Shown here piece by piece: positions 1 through 9,404 of a DNA stretch of 64,000 nucleotides. Where the stretch lies: positions 1 through 64,000 of the forward strand of contig CAJFLE010000001.1 of assembly GCA_904387375.1 (NCBI GenBank), given 5' to 3'. The translations under genes and the position numbers were made by a program. Each line of letters opens with the position of its first letter. Position 1 is the first letter of the stretch. This DNA comes from Candidatus Protoclostridium gallicola (lineage in GTDB: Bacteria; Bacillota; Clostridia; Christensenellales; Pumilibacteraceae). Under the pieces are notes generated by a model, which was not told the DNA's origin, searched no databases, and saw nothing but the letters and a program-made list of their open reading frames with translations.

Positions 1-1
1 A

Positions 2-79
2 TTTCGCGGGAAATCCGTACGGCGAAGCCGCACGTCCCCGAAGATTGCCTTACGGCATCGAGGGGGATTTCACGCGAAA
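2..79. repeat. Long imperfect inverted repeat with two internal hairpins (three-way-junction-like); possible structured RNA or interspersed palindromic element
   Basis: TTTCGCGGGAAATCC (2-16) pairs with GGATTTCACGCGAAA (65-79), 14 of 15 pairs. Inner arms CGTaCGGCgaaGCCGcACG and TGCCttacGGCA. Confidence 0.5.
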
Positions 80-195
80 GAACGCAAAAGATCCCGCAGA
101 CGCGTCTGCCAATTGCGCACGCCCGTGGCGAGCGTTAGCGGTGCGCAATGGATCGGATATATTTTAATATAAAAGCAAAAAAAAGTAAATATTAT

Positions 196-223
196 TTGAC
201 TTAAATTTCCGAATATGTTAAAT
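196..223 (+). promoter_or_regulatory. Putative sigma-A promoter of tig (TTGACT-16-TTAAAT)
   Basis: Consensus-like hexamers upstream of the tig RBS (aaggag). Confidence 0.45.
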
Positions 224-276
224 TATTAGCTGAACTTTTTTTAACGGAAAACGAAAAGCATCCACAAGGAGCAGAA

Positions 277-1713
277 ATGAAGTACACTTTAAGCAAAGAA
301 AAGAGCGAAATCACGCTGAAATTCGAAGCGACGGAAGCGGAGTGGCAGGACGCCGAAACGAGGGCGTACCGCGAAACGAAGGGCAAGTACAGAGTGCCCG
401 GATTCCGTCAGGGACACGCGCCCAAGCATATGATAGAGTCCATGTACGGCGCGGGCGTGTTCGCCGACGACGCCATGGATATCCTGATCCAGGACGGCTA
501 CGAGAAGTTCCTCGGCGAGCACGAGGACATCGTGCCTCTCGACCGCCCGAGCGCGTCCGTCGATTCCTTCGACGGCAAGAAATTCGCGTTCTCTCTCAGA
601 TTCCCCGTGACGCCCGAAGTCGAGCTCGGCAAATACAAGGGTGTGGAAGTCGAAAAGGCGGAGTATACCGTCAGCGATGATCAGGTGGAAGAAGAGCTTA
701 AACGCGCGGTGGAAAGAAGCGCGCGCTTCGAGGATAAGGACACCGAGGCGGAGAACGGCGACGTCGTCAACCTCGACTATAAAGGCACCGTGGACGGCGT
801 GGCGTTCGACGGCGGTACGGCGGAAAAATACAGCCTGACGCTCGGCTCGCACACCTTCATCCCCGGATTCGAGGAACAGCTCGTCGGCGTGAAAAAGGGC
901 GACGAGAAGGACGTCAAAGTCAGATTCCCCGACGATTACCATGCCGACGAACTCAAAGGCAAGGAAGCCGTGTTCGCATGCAAGATCAACGGCGTGTCCG
1001 CGAAGAAGGTGCCGGCAATGGACGACGCGTGGGCGAAAGAGGTATCCGAATTCGACACTCTCGACGCTTACCGCGCCAGCATAAAGGACAACATGATAAA
1101 GCAGGGCGAGAGCCGCGCGCGCACCGAGAACGAGAACAACATCATCAACGCCATCGTGGACGCGTCGAGCGCGGATATCCCCGAAGTGCTCATTCAGAAC
1201 TATCTCGGCGACATGCTGCGCGACATCGAAATGCGCCTGTACTATCAGGGCATGAAGCTGGAAGACTATTTCAGATACACCGGCACGACGGAAGAGGACT
1301 TCCGCAAGGAGCGTCACGACGACGCCCGCCGCGGCGCGCTGACCCGCCTCTGCCTCGAAGAGATCATAAAGCGCGAGAACATCACGGCCACCGACGAGGA
1401 AGCGGAGAAGAAGTACGACGAGACAATGCCCGCTCCCGCCGACGGCAGCGAGAAGCGCAAGCCCGACGAGCGCGAACTCGGCTATCTCAAAAACGAAATA
1501 GTCATGGAAAAGCTCATGAATATGCTCGTGGATAACGCCGTGTTTACCGAGAAGAAAGCGGAAGGCGAAAAGCCCGCAGCAAAGAAAACGGCCGCTAAGA
1601 AGCCCGCGGCCAAAAAGACCGCTGCCGGCGCTTCGTCCAAAACCGCCGCAAAGAAAACCACGGCAAAGAAAGCCACTTCCGAGGAAAAAGCGGAGGAAAA
1701 ACCCGCCGAGTGA
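277..1713 (+). CDS. tig: Trigger factor with a Lys/Ala-rich C-terminal extension
   Basis: Trigger factor N-domain (RVPGFRQGHAP), FKBP domain (GDVVNLDYKGTVDGVAFDGG), followed by clpP and clpX. Confidence 0.95.
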   Translation: MKYTLSKEKSEITLKFEATEAEWQDAETRAYRETKGKYRVPGFRQGHAPKHMIESMYGAGVFADDAMDILIQDGYEKFLGEHEDIVPLDRPSASVDSFDGKKFAFSLRFPVTPEVELGKYKGVEVEKAEYTVSDDQVEEELKRAVERSARFEDKDTEAENGDVVNLDYKGTVDGVAFDGGTAEKYSLTLGSHTFIPGFEEQLVGVKKGDEKDVKVRFPDDYHADELKGKEAVFACKINGVSAKKVPAMDDAWAKEVSEFDTLDAYRASIKDNMIKQGESRARTENENNIINAIVDASSADIPEVLIQNYLGDMLRDIEMRLYYQGMKLEDYFRYTGTTEEDFRKERHDDARRGALTRLCLEEIIKRENITATDEEAEKKYDETMPAPADGSEKRKPDERELGYLKNEIVMEKLMNMLVDNAVFTEKKAEGEKPAAKKTAAKKPAAKKTAAGASSKTAAKKTTAKKATSEEKAEEKPAE

Positions 1714-1783
1714 TCCGGAAGCGGAATAAAAAGAGGACGATACGGATATAGTTTATTCAGACATTAAGGAGGTCTGCCGACAA

Positions 1784-2380
1784 ATGTATATAAGAAACGA
1801 TCTTGTGCCCATGGTCGTCGAACAGACGAACCGCGGCGAGCGCTCGTATGACCTTTACTCCCGCATGCTCGAAGACCGTATAGTCTTTCTTAACGGCGAG
1901 GTCAACGACGTGAGCGCGAACATAGTCATCGCGCAGCTCATATATCTCGAAGCCAAGGATCCGGATAAAGACATCAGCCTGTACATCAATTCTCCCGGCG
2001 GTTCTGTTTCCGCCGGCATGGGCATATACGACACGATGAACTTCATCAAGCCCGACGTGTCCACGATCTGCGTGGGCATGGCGGCGTCGATGGGCGCGTT
2101 CCTGCTCAGCTCGGGCGCGAAGGGCAAGCGCATAAGCCTTCCCAACAGCGAGATCATGATCCATCAGCCCCTCGGCGGCGCCCAGGGTCAGGCGACGGAC
2201 ATCATGATTCAGGCCGAGCATATAATGAGAATCAAGAAGAAGATGAACGAAATCCTGTCCGCCAACAGCGGGCAGCCGCTCGAAAAGATCGAGCGCGACG
2301 TCGAACGCGACCATTATATGAGCGCGCAGGAAGCGCTCGAATACGGTCTGATCGACAAGATATTCGAAAAGAGAGGCTGA
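1784..2380 (+). CDS. clpP: ATP-dependent Clp protease proteolytic subunit
   Basis: ClpP motifs [42 protein letters not shown]. Confidence 0.97.
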   Translation: MYIRNDLVPMVVEQTNRGERSYDLYSRMLEDRIVFLNGEVNDVSANIVIAQLIYLEAKDPDKDISLYINSPGGSVSAGMGIYDTMNFIKPDVSTICVGMAASMGAFLLSSGAKGKRISLPNSEIMIHQPLGGAQGQATDIMIQAEHIMRIKKKMNEILSANSGQPLEKIERDVERDHYMSAQEALEYGLIDKIFEKRG

Positions 2381-2381
2381 T

Positions 2382-3707
2382 TTGGAAATTTACGGAGAAG
2401 TCAGACACTGCGAATTCTGCGGCAAGACGGAGAACGAAGTCGGCAAGCTCATAAGCGCGCCCAGCGGCGTGTGCATCTGCAACGACTGCGTCGATCTTTG
2501 CTGCGATCTCCTGTACGACGAGCCGTCCGGCGCTCCCGGCGCCGAGCCGCTTCCCGATCTTCCCACGCCCATGGAAATAAAAGCCGCGCTCGACGAGTAC
2601 ATCGTCGGCCAGGACGAGGCTAAAAAGGCGCTGTCCGTCGCGGTTTACAACCACTACAAGCGTATCAACTTCAACTCCCGCGGCGCGAAGAAGGGCGACA
2701 AGTCCGAACGCGCCGAGCATGCGGAGCATAAGGCGGAAGGGGAAGAGACCCGCTCGGGGCTCAAAGACAGGAAGGGCGAGATAGAACTGAAAAAGAGCAA
2801 CATACTCATGCTCGGCCCGACGGGCTGCGGCAAGACGCTGCTCGCTCAGACGCTGTCCCGCATTCTCAACGTGCCTTTCGCCGTCGCGGACGCCACCACG
2901 CTCACCGAAGCGGGCTACGTAGGCGAGGACGTCGAGAACATTCTGCTCAAACTCATACAGAGCGCGGACTACGATATCCCGCGCGCGGAAATAGGCATCG
3001 TATACATCGACGAGATAGACAAGATCTCGCGCAAGAGCGAGAACACGTCCATCACGCGCGACGTGTCCGGCGAGGGCGTGCAGCAGGCGCTGCTCAAAAT
3101 AATAGAGAGCACCGTCGCCAACGTGCCCCCTCAGGGCGGCCGCAAGCACCCCCAGCAGGAGTGCCTGCAGATAGACACGACCAATATCCTTTTCATCTTT
3201 GGCGGCGCGTTCGTCGGGCTGGAAAAGATAGTCGAGCAGCGTAAGGACGGCAGCTCGATGGGCTTCGGCGGCAGCGTCAAGAGCAAGCACGACGTCAGCG
3301 TGGGCGAGGCGCTCCGCGAGGTTCAGCCCCAGGATCTCATCAAATTCGGGCTTATCCCCGAATTCGTGGGCAGGGTGCCCGTGACCGTTAGCCTGAACGC
3401 GCTCGACCGCAACGCGCTCGTAAACATTCTCACGCAGCCCAAGGACGCGCTCGTCAAACAGTACGAAAAGCTGTTCGAGATCGACGGCATCAAGCTGGAA
3501 TTCGAACAGGGCGCGATCGAGGCCATAGCCGACAAGGCGATAGCGCTCGACACCGGTGCGCGCGGACTGCGCACGATAATAGAAAACGCGATGATGAACC
3601 TTATGTTCACCAGCCCGTCGGACAAGGAAATCGAAAAGATAATCATCACCAGAGATTTCATGAACGGCACCGGCGATCCGGTCATCATAAGAAAAAAGGC
3701 CGCGTAA
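2382..3707 (+). CDS. clpX: ATP-dependent Clp protease ATP-binding subunit ClpX (TTG start)
   Basis: N-terminal Cys4 zinc domain, Walker A GPTGCGKT, Walker [11 protein letters not shown]. Confidence 0.97.
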   Translation: MEIYGEVRHCEFCGKTENEVGKLISAPSGVCICNDCVDLCCDLLYDEPSGAPGAEPLPDLPTPMEIKAALDEYIVGQDEAKKALSVAVYNHYKRINFNSRGAKKGDKSERAEHAEHKAEGEETRSGLKDRKGEIELKKSNILMLGPTGCGKTLLAQTLSRILNVPFAVADATTLTEAGYVGEDVENILLKLIQSADYDIPRAEIGIVYIDEIDKISRKSENTSITRDVSGEGVQQALLKIIESTVANVPPQGGRKHPQQECLQIDTTNILFIFGGAFVGLEKIVEQRKDGSSMGFGGSVKSKHDVSVGEALREVQPQDLIKFGLIPEFVGRVPVTVSLNALDRNALVNILTQPKDALVKQYEKLFEIDGIKLEFEQGAIEAIADKAIALDTGARGLRTIIENAMMNLMFTSPSDKEIEKIIITRDFMNGTGDPVIIRKKAA

Positions 3708-3723
3708 TCATCTTTCAGAACTC

Positions 3724-3757
3724 AAAAACGCTTCCGGAATTTTCCGGAAGCGTTTTT
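3724..3757. terminator. Bidirectional intrinsic terminator between clpX and the convergent SIMPL gene
   Basis: AAAAACGCTTCCGGAA tt TTCCGGAAGCGTTTTT. Confidence 0.85.
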
Positions 3758-3761
3758 CGCA

Positions 3762-4424
3762 TTATTTAATTTCCGCGTCGGCGGCGAACACGGCGCGCAC
3801 CTGCGCGGTAAAAGTCACAGTGGTCGTGCCGAACGCGTCCGCGCCGTAAGTCTCCGAGCAGTATTCTTCGCTCAGCCTCAGAGGTCTGCCAGACGCGCCC
3901 AGCGCCGCGGCCTTTGCGCAGGCGTCCTCCGCCGCTGCCGCCAGCGCTCTGCTTTCGTATCTGCCGCTTTCCGAGCAGCCGTACGATACGTTGATATATC
4001 CGCCCAGCCCCGCGTCGGCGAGCGCGGCTTTTATCTCGCTTACGCGCGCCACCTCGTGCGTCGTCACCGTCACGTACGCCCGGGCGTAGCAGCCCGTGCC
4101 GTTATATACCGGCCCGCTTCCGTTATCCGTCACCCGTACGGTGCCGAACGGCGCCGCCGCGGCGCGTATGGCTGCCGCTTTCTCCGCGCACAGCGCCGCC
4201 GCTTCGCCCGCGGTGTTTCCGACGCATTCCGCCTGCCCGCCGATCACGCACGTGTCCGCCTCCGCGGTTATCTCCGCGCTGCCGATAACCTCGATCTTTG
4301 CCGCCGCCGGCACCGCCGCGGCTTCCGCATAATTCGGCGCCGCCGCCGTCGCGGTGAGCGCGCACGCCCCGGTCGCCGCCAGCACGAGCGCCGATAAAAT
4401 GAGCAGTATCGCTTTCTTTTTCAT
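3762..4424 (-). CDS. SIMPL-domain (DUF541) protein with signal peptide
   Basis: N-terminal signal sequence MKKKAILLILSALVLAATGACA; SIMPL-like IEVIGSAEITAEADTCVI. Confidence 0.7.
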   Translation of the reverse strand: MKKKAILLILSALVLAATGACALTATAAAPNYAEAAAVPAAAKIEVIGSAEITAEADTCVIGGQAECVGNTAGEAAALCAEKAAAIRAAAAPFGTVRVTDNGSGPVYNGTGCYARAYVTVTTHEVARVSEIKAALADAGLGGYINVSYGCSESGRYESRALAAAAEDACAKAAALGASGRPLRLSEEYCSETYGADAFGTTTVTFTAQVRAVFAADAEIK

Positions 4425-4562
4425 GAAAAATCACCTCCGTTAAGCGTTTCGTTTAGTTTGCCATAATTTTCCTTTTATATGCGCACAGCCCGTATTTTAA
4501 CGCCTGTTTCATATCTCTTTCGTATACTTTCGGAAAATTACTAAGAGACGGAGGATGATAAA

Positions 4563-5198
4563 ATGAAAACCGTAACCGTTAAAGGAATAGGAAAAATCAG
4601 CCGCAGGCCGGACGAGGCGACGCTGAATCTCACCGTCGAGGCCGCTGAAAAGACGTATGCCGGGGCTTCCGCGGCTGCCGATAAGCGTACGGGCGCGCTG
4701 AAAACGGCGCTCGCTTCGGCAGGCTTTGCCGCCGATCTTCTCCGGACGTCGTCGTACTCCGTGGACGCGGCGTACGAAAACGTGCGCGGCTCGGACGGCG
4801 TCTGCGAGCGCAGACAGGTCGGATACAGATGCACGCACCGCCTGACGCTGACGTTCCCGCTTTCGCGCGAAAGACTCGCCGCGGCGCTGAACGCTGCGGC
4901 AGACAGCGGGGCATGCAGCGAATGCACCGTTCGCTTTTCGCTGTCCGACGGGGAAGAGGCCGTGCGCGAAGCGCTTGCCTCCGCCTGCCGCGACGCCGCG
5001 GAGCGCGCCGGTACGATCGCCCGCGCCTGCGGAGCCGCGCTCGGCAGCATAACCGAAGTCGTGCAGGATTCCGCGCGCCGCCCCTTGCAATCGGACACCG
5101 TGTTCCGCCCGCAGCTTATGCGCGCCGCCGCTGCCGACATAACGCCCGACGACGTGCGTACGGAAGAGAGCGTCACGATCACCTGGGAGCTTCTCTAA
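4563..5198 (+). CDS. SIMPL-domain (DUF541) protein without signal peptide
   Basis: MKTVTVKGIGKISRRPDEATLNLTVEA..., typical of the SIMPL/DUF541 family; RBS ggagg upstream. Confidence 0.75.
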   Translation: MKTVTVKGIGKISRRPDEATLNLTVEAAEKTYAGASAAADKRTGALKTALASAGFAADLLRTSSYSVDAAYENVRGSDGVCERRQVGYRCTHRLTLTFPLSRERLAAALNAAADSGACSECTVRFSLSDGEEAVREALASACRDAAERAGTIARACGAALGSITEVVQDSARRPLQSDTVFRPQLMRAAAADITPDDVRTEESVTITWELL

Positions 5199-5355
5199 AA
5201 GAAATAATATAACCGATTGCGCAAGCCGTTCCGGAAATCTGTTTCCGGGGCGGCTTTTACTCTGCCGGGTTGTGGATAACCCGCGGGCGCGTACCGCCCG
5301 AAACGCCGAAAAATAGTAGCATAAAATTGACAAACGGGAAATTTTGCAAAAACAC

Positions 5356-5388
5356 TTGACATCGGGGGGGGGTGTAGTAAAATATAAT
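5356..5388 (+). promoter_or_regulatory. Putative promoter with a 9-nt poly-G tract in the spacer
   Basis: TTGACA (5356-5361) - TC G9 TGTAG... - TAAAAT (5378-5383, spacing 16) or TATAAT (5383-5388, spacing 21). Confidence 0.65.
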
Positions 5389-5473
5389 CCCCGACAGGTG
5401 GAAAAGCCCGAAAATTTTTCAGAATTCGACACATAAACAGGTTTTTTCGCGCTGTCGGGCTGATATACTTACC

Positions 5474-6223
5474 TTGCCCATGGAAAAGACGAAGAGAAAA
5501 AAGAACGACCTTGCCGCCGTGATAATCATGATCGTGCTGGCAGTCATACTGATTCCGGTGCTGGCGGTGAACCTGACCCTCATAATAAAGGGCAGCATCG
5601 ATCCGGATAACCCGCCGTCGGTGTTCGGCGTCGCGCCGCTCGCGGTGACGTCGGGATCCATGGAAGGCGACGAGCCGGACAGCTTCGGCGAAGGCTCGCT
5701 GATCTTTGTCAGACTGCTCTCGGAAGAAGAGAAGCAGACGCTCGAAGAGGGCGACATAGTCACATTCCGTGCGTCCGGATCATACGTAACTCACCGGATA
5801 GTGTCGCGCAACTTCGACGGGGAAACGCTGACGTCCGTCGTTACGCGCGGCGACGCCAACGACGCGACCGACGGCGCGATTCCGCTGGAAAATATAGTCG
5901 GTATATGTACCGCGAGCGCGGCCGGTCTCGGCGGCTTCACGATGTTTCTGCAGACGCCGGGCGGCATACTCGTCTTCGTGGGCGTGCCCGTGCTGCTGTT
6001 CATAATATACGACGTTACGCGTATCATACTGCATAACCGCCGCGTCAAGGCGGAAAACGCGTCCGCGTCCGCGGACGAAAGCGCCGCCGCGCTCGCCGAA
6101 AAGGACGAGGAAATCCGCCGCCTGCGCAGCCTTCTCGGGGATAAGGAATCGGCGCCGCAGGATTCCGCGCCCGACTATTCCGGAAGCGCGCCGCCCGGAC
6201 CTCGCGACGACGGCAATACATAA
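5474..6223 (+). CDS. Signal peptidase I, SipW/ER type (Ser-His)
   Basis: TSGSMEGDEPD catalytic Ser box, YVTHRIV His box, GDANDATDG, C-terminal TM. Confidence 0.85.
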   Translation: MPMEKTKRKKNDLAAVIIMIVLAVILIPVLAVNLTLIIKGSIDPDNPPSVFGVAPLAVTSGSMEGDEPDSFGEGSLIFVRLLSEEEKQTLEEGDIVTFRASGSYVTHRIVSRNFDGETLTSVVTRGDANDATDGAIPLENIVGICTASAAGLGGFTMFLQTPGGILVFVGVPVLLFIIYDVTRIILHNRRVKAENASASADESAAALAEKDEEIRRLRSLLGDKESAPQDSAPDYSGSAPPGPRDDGNT

Positions 6224-6329
6224 CGCGCCGCGGCGGAGAATAAGAATTAAAAGAATATTACGGGGGTAAATACGGCGCCCGCGCCACCCGGGAGCCGCTT
6301 TTGCATAAAAAATAACAAGGAGATTCGCT

Positions 6330-7019
6330 ATGACAAACAAGAAAAAAATCGTGTCCAGAATCCTGCTCGTCATCGTCGCGCTGACCCTTATCAGTTTTTG
6401 CTTCATAGGTACGACGCTTGCGAGATATGCGAGCGAGAATTCCGGCAGCGCAAGCACCGGCGTAGCAAAGTGGGCGGTTGCTTTCACCGGCGACGCCACC
6501 GAAACGGAAGGAGAACCGCAGACCGCGTCGTTCGGTAATTTGTCTCCGGCACAGGAGGCATATGCCGACACGCCGAGAACCAATTCCACAGGCGGTAAGA
6601 AAATAGCCGAAATCGCAAACACGGGTGCGGTCGACGCGTACATAACGCTGACCGTCGGCGGGGAAACTCTTGCCGGCCCTGGTTCGTATTCCGATCCCAC
6701 GGAAGACGAGGTCAAGGCGCTGTTCGATATCAAACTGTATTACGCTACTTCCGATCTTGGTGATTCCGTAGAAAGCCCTTCTTCTGAGGGAAGCCTGACG
6801 GCGATTACTTCGGGCACTCAGATCGGGACGGCTCTTGCGGCAACGAGCGGAACGTTCTACATATACGGCGAAGTGATATGGTCGTCCGCAGACGCTGAGA
6901 GCAGCGGCGATCAGGGTGCAGCGGCCGATGCGCTCGATACGTGGGTAGGCGAAAACGTCACAAGCGTTTCGTACGAGATTTCGTACACCGCGGTGCAGGC
7001 GAGCGAACAGCCCGCCTGA
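6330..7019 (+). CDS. SipW-dependent-type signal peptide protein (TasA/camelysin-like)
   Basis: N-terminal TM followed by TTLARYASENSGSAS; adjacent to SipW-type peptidases. Confidence 0.65.
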   Translation: MTNKKKIVSRILLVIVALTLISFCFIGTTLARYASENSGSASTGVAKWAVAFTGDATETEGEPQTASFGNLSPAQEAYADTPRTNSTGGKKIAEIANTGAVDAYITLTVGGETLAGPGSYSDPTEDEVKALFDIKLYYATSDLGDSVESPSSEGSLTAITSGTQIGTALAATSGTFYIYGEVIWSSADAESSGDQGAAADALDTWVGENVTSVSYEISYTAVQASEQPA

Positions 7020-7110
7020 CAGGCTTCCTCTTTTACAACAGGAATAAAAATAAGTCATTCCGGCGTTTGGCGTGGCGGCGCGGGCATGACGTACATGACC
7101 GCGCCGTGCG

Positions 7111-7138
7111 CCATGCGGAGCCGGAAAGCTCCGCATGG
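7111..7138 (+). other. Perfect 11-bp stem hairpin in an intergenic spacer of the SipW locus
   Basis: CCATGCGGAGC cggaaa GCTCCGCATGG, no T-tract. Confidence 0.7.
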
Positions 7139-7184
7139 ATAGGGCGGCGGTTCGACGCGGGAACTCCCGCACCGACATACAGCC

Positions 7185-8795
7185 ATGGAAGACGGAAAAG
7201 ACAGCGCAAACGAAAGCCGGGAAGAAATCCGCAGAACCGAAACGGCGGATACCTTGCCCGCGCCCGAATCTGCTGCAGATAATCTGCGGCAGAAAGATAC
7301 GCCCGCGTCCGCTCCGACGTCGGACATTCCGACCGAAGCCGCGACCGCCGAACACGAAACAACCGAGCCTGCGGCCGACACTGCCGCCGAAGGCGCTTTA
7401 AGCGCGCCCGCAAGCGAGCCGGCGGAAAATTCCGACGGCGTTTTGCCGAGCGCCGAAAAACGCGACTTCCGTGAAATCACGGACGCGGCGGCGGTAAAAC
7501 GCCGTACTTTTTCGTCGCGCATGGGCGACGCCGGATACGTCGCCGGCAGGCGGTACGACGCGGTTAAGAACGCGTTTCTTTGCTGGAAATCGTCCGGCCG
7601 CAGTCCTCAGCCGGTGCGTTCGCGTTTTACTTCCGGCTGCGAAACATTCTATTCGGGCAGACGCATATTCGGCAAACTGTATCTCGTAGGCGGTTATCTC
7701 CGCCTTTTCCTCGCGCTCGATCCCAAAGCGTACGCGGCGGAAAAGTATCATCATAAAGATTATTCCGAAGTGGCGCGGTACTCCAAGTGCCCGCTTATGA
7801 TCAAGCTGTCGTCGGACAGACAGGTAAAAAACGCGCTTGCGCTCATTTCTGACGTTATGACCGCGGCGGGTTTTGCGCGCGACGAAAACTACGTTCCCAA
7901 AGATCAGGCGAACGTATTCAAAAAATCGCGCGCCGCGAAAACCAGGATAGTATACGTGCCCGCTCGGGACGACGAAACGGCTGCGGCCGTAGCGCCCGGG
8001 CAGGGAACCGACGAAAGCGAGGCCGTCGTTCCGGCGGCGGACGCGCGGCTGCCGGTGCGCGCCGGGGTGTATAACTCCGAGGGCGACCGCATAGGCAGAG
8101 TGCGTCGCAGCGTATGGTATGACGAAGATGGAAGCGAGGTAGGCGCGTTCACCCGCACCGACGAAGCGGTGTACTTCGGCGCAGGCGGCGAACGCAAGGG
8201 TTACGTCGACGGCAACGACAACGTGCTGACCCTGTCCGGCGGCTATATGGCGACGCTGAAGCGTATGAGCCGTCTGCCGCTCCTGCTCCTCGTTATTATT
8301 CTCGCGCTGCTGACGGCGCTGTCCGTACTGCTTGCGGCATATCTGATGAGCCGCAGCGGCGGGGACTATGCTCCGGTGCTGTTCGTCGCGGACGCGGAGG
8401 GGCTGAGCTGGGACGAAACGGAAAACCTGCCCGTGTTCATGAACGAACGCTTCGGCGATACGGTAATCGCTCCCGGCATGGAAGGCTCGTACTCGTTTAC
8501 GCTGAAAAACGAAAACGCCGACGCGCTGGATTTTTCGCTTACGTTCTCCGAATCGAACGAGTACGGCATAGACATAGCTTACCGGCTGCGCCGCGACGGC
8601 GCATACATTTCGCAGGACGAATACGTGTCCGCCGCGGAGCTCGGCGTGCGCGATATGTCGATCGAGTCCGGCTCGTCCACCGTGTTCACGCTCGACTGGA
8701 CGTGGCGCGACAGCGACGAGGCCGACACCGCCGCGGGCGAGGCGGGCGCGACGTACACGCTGACCATAACGTTCACCGCGTCCGTACGCGGCTGA
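7185..8795 (+). CDS. Single-pass membrane protein with extracellular TasA/camelysin-like C-terminal domain
   Basis: Long hydrophilic N-terminus, TM LPLLLLVIILALLTALSVLLAAYL, C-terminal beta-rich domain; same operon as SipW. Confidence 0.6.
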   Translation: MEDGKDSANESREEIRRTETADTLPAPESAADNLRQKDTPASAPTSDIPTEAATAEHETTEPAADTAAEGALSAPASEPAENSDGVLPSAEKRDFREITDAAAVKRRTFSSRMGDAGYVAGRRYDAVKNAFLCWKSSGRSPQPVRSRFTSGCETFYSGRRIFGKLYLVGGYLRLFLALDPKAYAAEKYHHKDYSEVARYSKCPLMIKLSSDRQVKNALALISDVMTAAGFARDENYVPKDQANVFKKSRAAKTRIVYVPARDDETAAAVAPGQGTDESEAVVPAADARLPVRAGVYNSEGDRIGRVRRSVWYDEDGSEVGAFTRTDEAVYFGAGGERKGYVDGNDNVLTLSGGYMATLKRMSRLPLLLLVIILALLTALSVLLAAYLMSRSGGDYAPVLFVADAEGLSWDETENLPVFMNERFGDTVIAPGMEGSYSFTLKNENADALDFSLTFSESNEYGIDIAYRLRRDGAYISQDEYVSAAELGVRDMSIESGSSTVFTLDWTWRDSDEADTAAGEAGATYTLTITFTASVRG

Positions 8796-8805
8796 AAGGA
8801 GCGCG

Positions 8806-9375
8806 ATGAAAGCTCTTCGCGCGGTAAAATATACGGTGCGTGCGCTGCTGATAGCGCTTGTCGGCATTCTTCTCGCGTATAACATATACGTGCTCGTGGC
8901 GCGCTACGCTTTCGGCATAGGTATGCCCACGGTGTTCGGCGTCGGTTTCGCGTCCGTAGGCTCGGGCAGCATGGAACCAGAACTCGGCGTCGGCGACTTC
9001 ATCGTGACGCGCGCGCAGGACTCGTACGAACGCGGCGACATAATCACGTTTTACGACTCCGCCCGCGGTCAGTACGTCACGCACCGCATTATTCTCGTGT
9101 CCGGCGACACGTACGCCACGCAGGGCGACGCCAACGACGCGCCCGACCCGTTCAGCGTGCCTCTGTCGGCGGTCGTGGGAAAAGTGGTGCTCTCCGTGCC
9201 CGGGCTGGGCTCGTTCGTGAGCTTCATGCAGACGCCGGGCGGAATGTTCGCCGCCGCGGGCGTCGGAATACTCGCCTGGGTCGTCACGGACGTAATAAGC
9301 GGCGCTATAGACAAAAAGAAAAGCAAAAAGCAAAAAGGAAAGGAAGACGGGAACGACGGCAGGGCGGACGGCTGA
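8806..9375 (+). CDS. Signal peptidase I, SipW/ER type (second copy)
   Basis: GSGSMEPELGVGDFI, YVTHRII, QGDANDAPD, C-terminal TM and KKKSKKQKGK tail. Confidence 0.88.
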   Translation: MKALRAVKYTVRALLIALVGILLAYNIYVLVARYAFGIGMPTVFGVGFASVGSGSMEPELGVGDFIVTRAQDSYERGDIITFYDSARGQYVTHRIILVSGDTYATQGDANDAPDPFSVPLSAVVGKVVLSVPGLGSFVSFMQTPGGMFAAAGVGILAWVVTDVISGAIDKKKSKKQKGKEDGNDGRADG

Positions 9376-9404
9376 ACGCCGCTCCGCCGTAAGCGGAAAC
9401 AGTA

